Of a stretch of 64,000 nucleotides of DNA, positions 7,544-16,507 are shown piece by piece. Every line of letters starts with the position of its first letter. Within the stretch, counting starts at the first letter, position 1. The notes beneath the pieces are model-generated. The model made no database searches. It saw nothing but the letters and a program-made list of their open reading frames with translations, and was not told the origin of the DNA. The translations under genes and the position numbers were made by a program. Source of the stretch: Nostoc cf. commune SO-36 (GTDB lineage Bacteria; Cyanobacteriota; Cyanobacteriia; Cyanobacteriales; Nostocaceae); contig NZ_AP025735.1 of NCBI RefSeq assembly GCF_023734775.1, positions 5,904-69,903 of the forward strand. Direction: 5' to 3'.

Positions 7544-8152
7544 ATGACAGACACTCAACCCGATATCATCCAAACTGACGGCGAAGATTCTCAAAAAGAA
7601 GAGAATTTTTCTAAAATTTCTATATTAGATTTGCAGAAAAAATATGAGATTGGGCGCGATCCACTGTACGCCCGGATGCGCTACCTACAAATCAAGACTT
7701 GGAAAGTGTCGGGTAAAGCCTACTTGTACGCTGACCAGATAGCCCAGATGGACGCACTACACGACCACATCAAAACTACTGGACGGATGGAAGGCTACCC
7801 AGTGCCGGAACCATCTGGGCCAGTTGAAGAGGAGCAACCAACATCTAGTACTCTGGCAGTAGCAGAAACTCAGCAGCTATCCACCACATCTAACTACGCA
7901 CCCAAACAGAAGCGATCGCAGTCTTCACCACAAGATGATGTAGCAGCCATAGTTAACAGCGCCCAAAACAAAGCGGCCGGGACTTTGATAGCTGAAAATG
8001 TATTAGCTCAACACTTCATTCAAAATCCTGAACTGCTACCAGACGAGTTAAAAACCAAGATTAAAGAATCTGCACAGATGCCAGGTATTGACCCTTTCGC
8101 ATACGCGGACTCATTGATCAATATCGCAATGGGTTCTATCACCGCGGCCTAA
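7544..8152 (+). CDS. Hypothetical DNA-binding-type protein heading the 7.5-13.5 kb cluster
   Basis: A 202-residue protein. Residues 25-70 (SILDLQKKYEIGRDPLYARM, then YLQIKTWKVSGKAYLYADQI) look like a helix-turn-helix plus wing of the MerR/excisionase type. The middle is Pro/Thr/Ser-rich linker and residues 135-202 are helical. It is followed 11 bases later by the ATPase gene. A regulator or DNA-targeting subunit of the cluster is plausible; no function is proven by the sequence. Confidence 0.6.
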   Translation: MTDTQPDIIQTDGEDSQKEENFSKISILDLQKKYEIGRDPLYARMRYLQIKTWKVSGKAYLYADQIAQMDALHDHIKTTGRMEGYPVPEPSGPVEEEQPTSSTLAVAETQQLSTTSNYAPKQKRSQSSPQDDVAAIVNSAQNKAAGTLIAENVLAQHFIQNPELLPDELKTKIKESAQMPGIDPFAYADSLINIAMGSITAA

Positions 8153-8163
8153 AATTTCTCAGT

Positions 8164-9135
8164 ATGCTGGTAACTGGGGCGATTGTTGCTGTCAATGGGC
8201 TAAATCCTTTGTCACTTATAGCTTTAGTTGTAAGTGGAGTTTTAGCGATCGCTCCCAAACTCAAAGTTTCCTCTAAGAATGAAACTCAGGAACCGATAAC
8301 TGAAACCATACCCACGCCTGGAGACTTCAAAATCTACAGACAAGCCGAACTAAACCGGACTACAGCCTCACTTCTAGCAGATGGGGCTATTCTCATTGCT
8401 GGGGAGGATGGGAGTGGTAAATCTGTACTAGCTGGTGCAGTTGTGGAAAAGTTGCAGGACGAGGGCTTTATGGTGGCCTTCATCGAGCCAGCAACACCTA
8501 AGCAGATGCTTTTGGAAATAGCTCACCAGTTTGAGATACCAACCGAGAACTTAGAAGGAAAATCACTAACAGCTGATAAGTTGCAAAGGGCGATCGCCCA
8601 ATTCTTAGAGGAAAATACAGCCTTTATCGTCCTTGATGACGCTCACTGTTGCGATACAAAATTCAGGATGTGGCTTAAACAGTTATGTAAAAGTGGTGTG
8701 CCTATGCTGCTTTTAGCGACAGATCCCCCGCGCAAAGATGTTTTTATCAACATTCCTCGTATCGAACTCAAACCCCTGCCAGAGTATGCGATTCGGGAAA
8801 TCATGATACAGGCCGCGGCGGAAAGAGCGATCGCCCTCAAACCCTCAGAATTATCCAAGCTCCAAGAACGCGCCGGGGGGAATCCTATGTTGGCGGCTCG
8901 TGCAGTGGACGAGGAATATTTGGGGCTGGACATCGAGGGCGCTGATCATCGCCGCTACTTCGACATCACACCCCTGATACTCCTGGCGGGAATTGCCTTT
9001 GTGATAATGCGGTTTATCGGGTTGGGAACTGGCGATCAAGCTTTGTACATTTTTGGAGGTATCGCGGCAGCCGTATTCCTGGGACTTTCTCGCCTTCTGT
9101 ATAATCTGCCACCCGAAGACAGGAGAATACGGTAA
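8164..9135 (+). CDS. Membrane-anchored AAA ATPase (ExeA/AAA_22-like)
   Basis: A 323-residue protein. One membrane segment at residues 12-30, then an ATPase core with Walker A GEDGSGKS (about 80-87) and Walker B FIVLDDAH (about 154-161), a helical lid (about 205-250), and two C-terminal membrane helices (about 268-288 and 294-312). The core resembles ATPases that remodel secretion or DNA-uptake machinery. Its stop overlaps the next start (TAATG), so the two are coupled. Contains two copies of TTCTTAGAGG. The link to export is inferred from neighbours. Confidence 0.7.
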   Translation: MLVTGAIVAVNGLNPLSLIALVVSGVLAIAPKLKVSSKNETQEPITETIPTPGDFKIYRQAELNRTTASLLADGAILIAGEDGSGKSVLAGAVVEKLQDEGFMVAFIEPATPKQMLLEIAHQFEIPTENLEGKSLTADKLQRAIAQFLEENTAFIVLDDAHCCDTKFRMWLKQLCKSGVPMLLLATDPPRKDVFINIPRIELKPLPEYAIREIMIQAAAERAIALKPSELSKLQERAGGNPMLAARAVDEEYLGLDIEGADHRRYFDITPLILLAGIAFVIMRFIGLGTGDQALYIFGGIAAAVFLGLSRLLYNLPPEDRRIR

Positions 9136-10178
9136 TGCTAGGCATTTCTCACCTACTCATTAGTGGCACAGCTACCAGTCTGTTATTAGGAACAGCTAGC
9201 CCGACGATGATTGCTGTGGGTGCGATCGCTGGTCTTCTCCCTGACATTGACATCTCAACTTCCCCCGCCGGCCGTGTCCTACCGTGGATAAGCAGATTTT
9301 TTGAAACCAGGATGCCTCACCGCAGCTGTACACACAGTTTAGTTGCAAGTGGTGCGATCGCAATTATGGGATACACCGCAGCGCTATTCAATCCCAGTTT
9401 TCTCAATCTCGCTCATGCCCTAAGCGTGGGTTACTTCTTCGGCTGGTTTGCTGACATTTTCACTCGTGGCGGTGTCGAGATGTTCTGGCCTTCCCCGGTG
9501 CGTTGTGTCTGCCCAGGCAATCGGAACTTGAGATTGAGGACTGGGAGCAATGCTGAGTACTTCATCCTTATATTGCTGATTGCGATCGCTCTAGCAGTGT
9601 TTAATATCAACAACTCAGGCGGAATCCTAACCCAATTCAACAGGTTAATCGCGTCCCCCTCTGGTGTACAGCACATTTTTAATGAATCTGGCAGTACTCA
9701 CCTGATTAAGGCAAATATCAAAGGGGTGCGGACAGGCGATCGCTCTAAGGTAAATGGGCAATATCTAATTATCCAGGTACAAGGAACGGGCTTTTTAGTC
9801 CAGTCCGACGACGGGAGGATTTACAAAGCTTCAACTGAACCTGATGCACAGATTTTCTTAGAGGAAATCACAGCCGATGTGGGACGACCTGCTATTACTA
9901 ACATTGAAGCGCTGACCTTGGAAGATGAACCGATAGGAAGCGCGATCGCACAGTTTAACCGCGCTGGGGCAATGGTGTTTATCAGTGGTCAGCTGTCAGT
10001 TGAAGACCTGGAAACATCAGTTCTACCACGCGACCCCTATCAATTCCCTGTGATTAAAGTAACTAACAACACAGTTACCCTGGAAGCTGCACCGCTCTCA
10101 ATTGTGCAAAAAACCTTGGGTGAGGAATTCGCAACAGGACAGCTGCAAATAAGGGTGATTAATAGCAGTAGTCAATAG
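9135..10178 (+). CDS. YdjM/DUF457-type membrane metal-dependent hydrolase with extra C-terminal domain
   Basis: A 347-residue protein. Residues 1-160 match the LexA-regulated YdjM-like family (DUF457): LLPDIDIS (about 34-41) and MPHRSCTHSL (about 60-69) carry the likely metal-binding Asp and His, set among four membrane helices. Residues 185-347 form an additional soluble beta-rich domain (YLIIQVQGTGFLVQSDDGRI and following) that the short family members lack; it may be periplasmic. The gene is coupled to the ATPase before it. What it hydrolyses is unknown for the family. Confidence 0.7.
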   Translation: MLGISHLLISGTATSLLLGTASPTMIAVGAIAGLLPDIDISTSPAGRVLPWISRFFETRMPHRSCTHSLVASGAIAIMGYTAALFNPSFLNLAHALSVGYFFGWFADIFTRGGVEMFWPSPVRCVCPGNRNLRLRTGSNAEYFILILLIAIALAVFNINNSGGILTQFNRLIASPSGVQHIFNESGSTHLIKANIKGVRTGDRSKVNGQYLIIQVQGTGFLVQSDDGRIYKASTEPDAQIFLEEITADVGRPAITNIEALTLEDEPIGSAIAQFNRAGAMVFISGQLSVEDLETSVLPRDPYQFPVIKVTNNTVTLEAAPLSIVQKTLGEEFATGQLQIRVINSSSQ

Positions 10179-10260
10179 TCCCCACTCCCCTTTTTTCCTC
10201 ACACCTTATGCCCAATGCCTAATACCCAATGTCTAACTCCTAACTCTTAACTTAAACACA

Positions 10261-11346
10261 ATGCCCCCTAAACCACTACCAGCAGCTACTTTAAAGCCTA
10301 ATCAATCTAAAAAATCTACTACAGAATCAGCAACAGACGGCATTCTTTTAGGTGATAAAGTTTACTGGAATCCTGCAAATTTACCCAATGGTCACGTTGC
10401 CATCATTGGCGCTTCTGGCTCTGGAAAAACCCAAACTCTGAAAGCGATCGCTTATGAACTCCCACGTTTTATACCGAGTGTACGCTGCATAACCATTGAT
10501 TTTCATGGCGATCAGGAACTACCAGGTGAGGTATGTTATCCGCTCAACATGGAATCACCTTATGGCATCAACCCCTTAGTAGTTGATCTAGACACTAAAG
10601 GTGGTGGGCCAAGTTTGCAAGCGATCGCAGTCGCCGCCATCCTGAAAAAAGCCCTCACAATGGGCGTGAACCAGGAAGGATTAATCATTGACATCCTAAC
10701 TACCTGCTACAAGCAATGTGGAATTATTCAAGATGAACCAATCACCTGGAAACAGCAGCCCCCTACCTTCGCTGATGTACAAGGAGAAATAGAGTTTAGA
10801 ATTAGGAAAAATTGTAAGGAATCCTCCAAACTAGCCCTGAAACTCGCAGCAATGTTTGAATACGGGATCTTCACTCGTCCTCAGCCATCACTCGATCATC
10901 AAATTATTCGGTTTGATTTATCGGCATTGGGTAAGGTTCCTGGACTAAGTGCGATCGCAGCTGAAGCATTAATCAAACAGGTGATGGATTCTCATAGAAT
11001 TGCTGGTGAAATTGAGGGGAAAATACCCCGAACATACTTGTTTATTGATGAAGCAAAAGAGGTGAAAACCTCTCGAACTTTAAATATAGTATTGGCTGAT
11101 GGTCGGAAATTTGGACTTGGTGCTGTGGTGGCTTCTCAGCGAGATGCTGAAATCAGTAACGAAGTTATTGCTAATACTTCAACCAAAATCATCTTAAGCG
11201 TTGACCAGACGGAAGTTAAAAGGGTTGCTTCACGGTTTCGTTTTTCTGACCATCTAATAGCTAATCTAGAACCCCTTCAAGCGTTGGTGAGGATGGGTAA
11301 GGATGGGCATAAAGTTAATATCAAGCCTTATTATGAAAGAATTTAA
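10261..11346 (+). CDS. HerA/TraD-like DNA-translocase ATPase
   Basis: A 361-residue RecA-fold ATPase of the FtsK/HerA/VirD4 group. Walker A GASGSGKT (residues 50-57), TIDFHGDQE (about 78-86), Walker B TYLFIDEAKE (about 255-264), then VVASQRDAE (about 284-292), which matches the sensor region of HerA and TraD-type coupling proteins. It has no membrane segment and is short for a full coupling protein. It probably pumps DNA, or moves substrate to the HlyD-like and TolC-like proteins encoded directly downstream. The next gene starts inside its 3' end. Confidence 0.75.
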   Translation: MPPKPLPAATLKPNQSKKSTTESATDGILLGDKVYWNPANLPNGHVAIIGASGSGKTQTLKAIAYELPRFIPSVRCITIDFHGDQELPGEVCYPLNMESPYGINPLVVDLDTKGGGPSLQAIAVAAILKKALTMGVNQEGLIIDILTTCYKQCGIIQDEPITWKQQPPTFADVQGEIEFRIRKNCKESSKLALKLAAMFEYGIFTRPQPSLDHQIIRFDLSALGKVPGLSAIAAEALIKQVMDSHRIAGEIEGKIPRTYLFIDEAKEVKTSRTLNIVLADGRKFGLGAVVASQRDAEISNEVIANTSTKIILSVDQTEVKRVASRFRFSDHLIANLEPLQALVRMGKDGHKVNIKPYYERI

Positions 11347-12550
11347 TACCAATAACTTAATTACTTATATTTCCATTGGACTAGCTGGACTAATTTTTAC
11401 AGCTAAATATTATCCTCAGAATCAAACAGCCGTTGCAGAATCGCAAAGTAAGGCAATTATTAAAAATACTACTGAGTCTGATACAGACGATCAAGTAGAT
11501 GATTCTGCCATTTCAGTCTTACAGCAAAACCGTCCTCTAAGAATGAGCATCAGTGTTGACAATCCTTCATTTTTAAAGGTTAGAGTTGGACAGGAAATTA
11601 AAAAAGGGGATGTGATATCTGACAACTCCACAGAACGCGATCGCTTAGATAAACAGAAAAAATCTGTCAAGTTACAAATTGATAATCTAAAATCTAAAGC
11701 TATTCCCGAACCCTTCAAACCAAAGGCATTGCTGGGACTTAAGCCATTACCCCCGGCTATTTTCTCAGAGGAAAGTGCAGCGATCGCCCAATCTAAAATG
11801 AAGTTATCCCAGGCTGAGGCACTTCTAGAGGCGCGTACACAGCTATTACAAAGTGATAACCCAGAGCGTAGGGCTGAATCTGAAAATGCTGAAGCCGGAT
11901 TCCAAATTGCTTCTCTTAAAGTGGCAGAACAAGAGCAGATGATTCAGTCAATGCGAGATATGAAACTATCAACTGAGATTTTGCAACATGAGGAGGCTAA
12001 ATTAAAGCAGTTGCAATCGGAAATGGATCAGGCTAATTCTGCACTCGACCAAGCGAAAGCCAAACTCAACGCTTCTGCTATCCTTCAACAACAGGAATTA
12101 CAGCAGCTTCAGATAAATGTAAGATTGGCACAGTCTGACTTAGAAGTAGCAGAATCTCGTTTAACTGCTGCTCAAAATCGCCGCCAACTTACAGAATATG
12201 ATGCAAACCTCAATGAGGCACGTAGACAACAGCAGGAAAATCAAACTCAGCAAGAATATTCGCGGCAGCAGCAACAATATGCCCAATCTGTCAGGGATAG
12301 GGATTATCAACTAGCACAGTTGGCAATTTCACTCACTAATATTGAAGATAAACTAGCACAAATCCCGATGTTGCGATCGCCTAGAAACGGATACATTAGG
12401 CGCATCAAACCGTGGACTGGCAAGGATGGGAAATACACCACAACTATTACTATTAGCGCTGCTACTAATTCCTCTAAGAATGGGGGAAGTACAAGCACAG
12501 TCACCATCCCCAGTCCAAATCCCAGCAGCACCAGCCAAAACCCCCGCTAA
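11333..12550 (+). CDS. HlyD-like periplasmic adaptor protein
   Basis: An ATG at 11333 gives 405 residues and a short overlap with the previous gene; an in-frame ATG at 11303 is also possible. Residues 6-24 are an inner-membrane anchor. A half-lipoyl domain follows (KVRVGQEIKKGDVISD, about 84-99), then a long coiled coil rich in Gln and Ala (about 105-330) and the returning half (LRSPRNGYIRRIKPW, about 348-362). This is the architecture of membrane-fusion proteins that bridge an inner-membrane engine and a TolC-type channel. The last 125 bases overlap the next gene. Confidence 0.75.
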   Translation: MKEFNTNNLITYISIGLAGLIFTAKYYPQNQTAVAESQSKAIIKNTTESDTDDQVDDSAISVLQQNRPLRMSISVDNPSFLKVRVGQEIKKGDVISDNSTERDRLDKQKKSVKLQIDNLKSKAIPEPFKPKALLGLKPLPPAIFSEESAAIAQSKMKLSQAEALLEARTQLLQSDNPERRAESENAEAGFQIASLKVAEQEQMIQSMRDMKLSTEILQHEEAKLKQLQSEMDQANSALDQAKAKLNASAILQQQELQQLQINVRLAQSDLEVAESRLTAAQNRRQLTEYDANLNEARRQQQENQTQQEYSRQQQQYAQSVRDRDYQLAQLAISLTNIEDKLAQIPMLRSPRNGYIRRIKPWTGKDGKYTTTITISAATNSSKNGGSTSTVTIPSPNPSSTSQNPR

Positions 12551-13478
12551 AACTCCGCCGCAACCGACAACTGGAGATGATACTGAGACACCGGACGAGA
12601 CACAGGCTACTGAGCAGCCGCAAGAGGATTTATCGCCAGAAGAGGCGCAGCAAGCCGATCAAGATGCTGATTCTCAGTTACCCAAACCTGAACAGAACCC
12701 TTTTAATAAGCCTTCCATCGATGTAATTCTTGAGAGGGAAATGAATGATGATATGTGGCGGCTGCTGCGCGGTGGACTTCCTTGTTTAGAAACGTCGGCG
12801 GTGTGTTTGCAACAGTTACAGGATAAAGCGATCGCACAATCTCCACTTTTAAAAGAAATTGATACGCGGATATCTGAAGCTAACGACCGAATTAATGAAG
12901 CGAAAGTAAGGAATAAAAAATCTATTCAACTTGCAATACTCACCCCAGGATTACAGTATCTCTTAGGCCCCACACCAACAGCAGGGCAACCACAAGCGCC
13001 AGGGACAGGATTAATTGATAATCTTGCTGGGATATTCAGTGGCAAAACTAACTTAATTAATGGGTTACTTAATGTAATCGGCATACCTTTCTTTCAGGGT
13101 ACTCAAGGCGGGAATGCAGATGCTCAAAGAAATGCGATCGCTATCAGTGATATTCAAGTAAAGGTGGCTGAATTACAGCGCAGCCGCGCCCAATTAGCAG
13201 ATACAATTCGGGATAAAGTAGCCCAATCACTTATCAGTTTTGATGAAGCGAGAACTGATTTTCAAACCGCTCAAGTTGTAGCAAGTCGAGCAGTAGACCA
13301 ATTCAAAATTTTTGAACTGAGATATGTGAGGGGTAATTCTGATACAGAAACTTATTTATTAAGACAAAATAGCCTAGACAATACGAAAGCCCAAACTTAT
13401 AGAGCTTGGGCTAAAATGCGGCGGTCATTATTTGAAATTAAATTGTTAGTTTTATCAATTAAAGATGCAGAGATTTAA
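12426..13478 (+). CDS. TolC-like outer-membrane protein
   Basis: A 350-residue protein. The start at 12426 lies inside the HlyD-like gene but gives a clean signal peptide (LLLLALLLIPL, cleaved near VQAQ); the next ATG (12480) would lose it. A Pro/Thr/Glu-rich linker runs to about residue 95. From about 130, two long coiled-coil segments (TRISEANDRINEAKVRNKKS; and, near 245-340, a helix pair with LRYVRGNSDTETYLLRQNS) resemble the TolC/OEP repeat. It probably forms the outer channel for the adaptor encoded upstream. Confidence 0.65.
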   Translation: MGNTPQLLLLALLLIPLRMGEVQAQSPSPVQIPAAPAKTPAKTPPQPTTGDDTETPDETQATEQPQEDLSPEEAQQADQDADSQLPKPEQNPFNKPSIDVILEREMNDDMWRLLRGGLPCLETSAVCLQQLQDKAIAQSPLLKEIDTRISEANDRINEAKVRNKKSIQLAILTPGLQYLLGPTPTAGQPQAPGTGLIDNLAGIFSGKTNLINGLLNVIGIPFFQGTQGGNADAQRNAIAISDIQVKVAELQRSRAQLADTIRDKVAQSLISFDEARTDFQTAQVVASRAVDQFKIFELRYVRGNSDTETYLLRQNSLDNTKAQTYRAWAKMRRSLFEIKLLVLSIKDAEI

Positions 13479-14113
13479 GGCCAGCTTGATGGTATGTAAG
13501 CCGAGCTTACGCCATTGGTTGTACGACAAATCGGCGGATCGCCTGCATCTGCTAAAGATGCCAAAGTATAAGAGTTTGTACCAATATCAAAAGTATCTGG
13601 CAGTGTTGAGCCGCTAGAAGCACGAAGAATGCCAAATCCGCAAGCATTAATCGACACATTTCTGCTAGCAGTGCTTGGAAGTGTAATTGCAACAGCGCTA
13701 CCAGGGGTCTTGCCAACTATTACCACTTGCCCATTAGGGGTTTTAAAGTTTGCAGTTCGCGCTTCAGCAAACGTTCCACTAGTGCAAGCAGGCAAAACTT
13801 GTGTTGGCAATGCAGATGCATCAATTGCCATACTATCCACTTTTAACCCCTCGAATGAACCGCTAGAAGGGACAGAAATTCTTAATTCGCCACAAGCTCC
13901 AGCAATTCTTGCAGTAGAGCGATCAACACTTCCTAGCTGCACTTGCACCCGGCTATTCGCAGTTGCCGAGATGTAGACTGTAGAACCGTATGTAGCATCC
14001 ATGACTTTATACACTGTATTGCTGCCATAGGGGATAGCAGCAGCCGGAGCAATACTAGCCGCTAATACACCAACTGTAGCAGTAGCAATTAAACCAGATT
14101 TAATTAGTTTCAT
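13475..14113 (-). CDS. Secreted hypothetical protein, 212 aa
   Basis: Signal peptide at residues 1-26 (IATATVGVLAASIAPAAA). The mature protein is Ser/Thr/Gly/Ala-rich and beta-type, with several Cys (about residues 74, 110, 157 and 195) that could form disulfides. No family recognised. The gene converges on the TolC-like gene and their stops overlap by 4 bases. Facing a secretion-like cluster, it could be a surface or exported protein of it, but this is context only. Confidence 0.6.
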   Translation of the reverse strand: MKLIKSGLIATATVGVLAASIAPAAAIPYGSNTVYKVMDATYGSTVYISATANSRVQVQLGSVDRSTARIAGACGELRISVPSSGSFEGLKVDSMAIDASALPTQVLPACTSGTFAEARTANFKTPNGQVVIVGKTPGSAVAITLPSTASRNVSINACGFGILRASSGSTLPDTFDIGTNSYTLASLADAGDPPICRTTNGVSSAYIPSSWP

Positions 14114-14478
14114 ACATCACCATTAGTAAAGTAAGTTTTCTCTTTGCTTTACTCCATGTTTGTTTGTAATTATCTTTTTTAAAAACAGTAAGCTTACTGA
14201 AAATTATTAATTATATTTTGAGTTATTTTAAATTGAGTAAACTTAGGAAAAATGCTTAAAACTTTAGTTATTTATATAAAGATTAAATAAAATAATCCAG
14301 ATAATTACTTGTATCTTTATAGCGTTTTTTGTCTGGCATACAACTATATTAAATCATAATTATCAATTCACTTATCCGGCAGACGATTAGATATTAATAA
14401 AAGTGACTGGCAGACAATTAAGCAAAGTTAGAAGTAATAAGTTAATGGGCAAACTGATAGGAGTATCACAGCCCTTAT
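14114..14478. promoter_or_regulatory. AT-rich divergent promoter region with repeated GGCAGAC motif
   Basis: A 365-base AT-rich spacer between the secreted protein and the nuclease. It holds GTCTGGCATAC (14331-14341), ATCCGGCAGAC (14374-14384) and TGGCAGACAATTA (14408-14420). All are variants of one core, and two also occur in front of 7544. These probably bind one regulator. Confidence 0.45.
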
Positions 14479-15075
14479 ATGCCGAAAAAGCTCCTGAATA
14501 GCCCAGCTTTCCTAATTGCCTCTGTCGCTGCTATTGTTGCTGTAGCAGGTACATCCCCCAAAACTAGATCGCTTATAGAAGCGGCGGCGGATTCCACATC
14601 ACCTCGCGCAATGGCACTGTCGGAACAATGGACAGTTGCGAGTGTTGCTGACGGGGACACGATTACTGTCCGTCGCAGTGGCGAAACTAAAAAAATCCGA
14701 TTCTGTGGGATCGATGCCCCAGAAATTAAACACGGCAAACAACCGGGGCAACCACTTGGGCAAGAATCAAAAGCTAATTTGCAGCGTTTGGTTAATGAGG
14801 TAGGGGGCAAGGTATCAGTAGTTAGTATTGAGAGCGATCGCTATGGCAGAACTGTAGCTGAAGTTTTTTCCTCTAAGAATGGAATTGAGAAAAACTTCAA
14901 TGAGGAGCAACTATCAAGCGGAAATGCGTATTTATATAAGCAATATGCTGGGAAATGCCCTAATAAACCAGTTTTTGAGAAGGTGGAGGCGATCGCACAA
15001 TCTAAAAAGCTGGGTGTTTGGTCGGGTAACTACCAAAAGCCTTGGGAATATCGCAAGCAGCAGCGCAGCAGGTAA
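14479..15075 (+). CDS. Staphylococcal-nuclease-like (SNc domain) secreted nuclease
   Basis: A 198-residue protein. A hydrophobic N-terminus (residues 10-25) acts as signal or anchor. The SNase domain spans about 50-195: VADGDTITV (Ca-binding Asp), IRFCGIDAPEIKH (catalytic Arg, Asp and Glu in the order RxxxxDxxE) and SDRYGRTVAEV (second Arg). It cleaves DNA and RNA with calcium. Thermonuclease genes of this type are common on mobile DNA and conjugative plasmids. Contains one TTCTTAGAGG (reverse strand). A GGCAGAC-motif region lies directly upstream. Confidence 0.85.
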   Translation: MPKKLLNSPAFLIASVAAIVAVAGTSPKTRSLIEAAADSTSPRAMALSEQWTVASVADGDTITVRRSGETKKIRFCGIDAPEIKHGKQPGQPLGQESKANLQRLVNEVGGKVSVVSIESDRYGRTVAEVFSSKNGIEKNFNEEQLSSGNAYLYKQYAGKCPNKPVFEKVEAIAQSKKLGVWSGNYQKPWEYRKQQRSR

Positions 15076-15334
15076 TTTATTGCTGTGTACACTGCATAGC
15101 TTTTACCAATTAAAAGAGTTTTTTTGGAAACTGGCGGTAGCCGTGGCCTAATTTTGGCATGAGCCTAAAGAAAACGCGGCCTAGCCGGTCGAGAGTTACG
15201 TAAAAGTTTTTAACTTGTTCTTAAAACTAAATATATAAGGCAAGCTTTAAGATGATAAAAAAGCGCAAAGTGGGTGCGTCACGGTTTCCGTGCGCCCAAC
15301 TTTGTAAGAAGGAAATTTTATAGATAATTTTTGG

Positions 15335-15543
15335 TGCGTCAGTCTCCGACCGACTTAAGTTGTTAGATAATTATCAAGCGAGGATTAATAGCAGAGCGAT
15401 GTCTACGACGGGCTACCGCCTACGCAATAGTTTATTGAAAAGACTAAGCGCGTCAGTCTTTGACCGACTTGAGTTATTAGACAGTTATCAAGCGAAGATT
15501 TCTTAAGACTTGCGATGTCTACGACGGGCTACCGCCTACGCAA
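15335..15543. repeat. Two imperfect 93/94-bp direct repeats
   Basis: Copies at 15335-15427 and 15450-15543 both begin GCGTCAGTCT, share TTATCAAGCGA, and end with GTCTACGACGGGCTACCGCC plus TACGCAA. They differ at scattered positions. Confidence 0.7.
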
Positions 15544-15773
15544 AAAGAATATTGTTCCAGTCATTCCATTGCGTTCCGGCACTGTCCGCTTTGAGTGGCC
15601 AAGTTTTTGCACTTCGCTGAAAGTCCCTGCCGCTCCCAGTACCTCCACTCCATTCCATTCCTTCCACGTTCTGCTCACTGCGTTTCGGTGCTGGTCGTTG
15701 AGTACCTAAAACCTCGGAAAAGATCGCTGTTACTTCGTAGTTATTTCCCTTCCTTGGAGTACCAAAGAAGGAG

Positions 15774-15853
15774 TCTTTTTTTAGAACCAAAGAGCTATTT
15801 TACCATGCCCGAAGACGGGCATGGAATAACTCTTTTTGGGGTTCTAAAAAAAG
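15774..15853. repeat. Long hairpin (about 80 bases)
   Basis: CCATGCCCG (15803-15811) and CGGGCATGG (15816-15824) form the perfect 9-bp inner stem with loop AAGA. Outside it, AAAGAGCTATT pairs imperfectly with AATAACTCTTT and TTTTTTTAGAACC with GGTTCTAAAAAAA. It could be a small transposable hairpin or a terminator. Confidence 0.65.
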
Positions 15854-16235
15854 AATGGCAAATTGTTTTTTACTAAGAGATAAAAAACAAATTGCAGGAG
15901 GAAGAAGAAGAGAAAGAAAGAGGAGAGGTAAAGGTATCTCTGCAATCAAGAAAGAAGATCCTCAAAAAACCAGTGTTCGGTAGTTTAGCCACAACATCTC
16001 GAATTACGATCTTAAATCCACGATCAAAGGGTTTACAACTACCGTGAAGCGTCACCAGTTTTATATTTGATTTTTGGCCTTTCGGCAACCAGCTAGAGGT
16101 TTGTCTCCGTCGCGGGTTGGGTTTCCCCTCCGGCTGGTTAGTTTTGAGATTAGCTACCTGTCGTTTCGCTTCGCCCCCCGCGCGGGTTAGCTCGTTGCCT
16201 CCGGTCTTACGTCATCTCTAACTTTCTTTAGTATG

Positions 16236-16249
16236 CCATGTATACATGG
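16236..16249. promoter_or_regulatory. Operator palindrome CCATGTATACATGG (site 1)
   Basis: Perfect 14-bp palindrome identical to those at 17018 and 19649. No gene starts close by, so it may be a leftover from a duplicated promoter: CTTTAATAAAACTT also occurs near both this site and site 2. Confidence 0.6.
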
Positions 16250-16507
16250 ATAAATCAATGGGTTTTAGCTCATCTTTAATAAAACTTCATAAAAGCTTTT
16301 CGTTCGTTTAACGATAGTGTAATCATCACTGCGTGATCTTCACTGCTCGTGAGTCTTGCGCTACGCGTCTCGACCCACATCGCCCGATCGCTCCACTCCC
16401 TGCGCTACATTCCGGGCTGTCGGAGCTAAAAGAGGCCTAGTTTTTTCACTTCGTTGCTAGCCCCTGCCGCTCCTCCAACCCTCCATTCCGCTCCGGTCGC
16501 TCCGCAG

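Larger units (their letters stand above)
15076..16507. other. 1.4-kb repeat-rich gene-free region
   Basis: No ORF here looks like a real gene. It holds a 94-bp imperfect tandem repeat (15335-15543), an 80-base long hairpin (15774-15853), a shorter T/A stem (about 15859-15890), a purine-rich run (15895-15930) and a perfect operator palindrome (16236-16249). It looks like a place where repeats accumulate. Confidence 0.55.

Noticed and set aside
15536..16088. ORFs in the repeat-rich spacer
   Set aside because: They translate repeats, the long hairpin and purine-rich runs; none has a ribosome site or a protein-like pattern.
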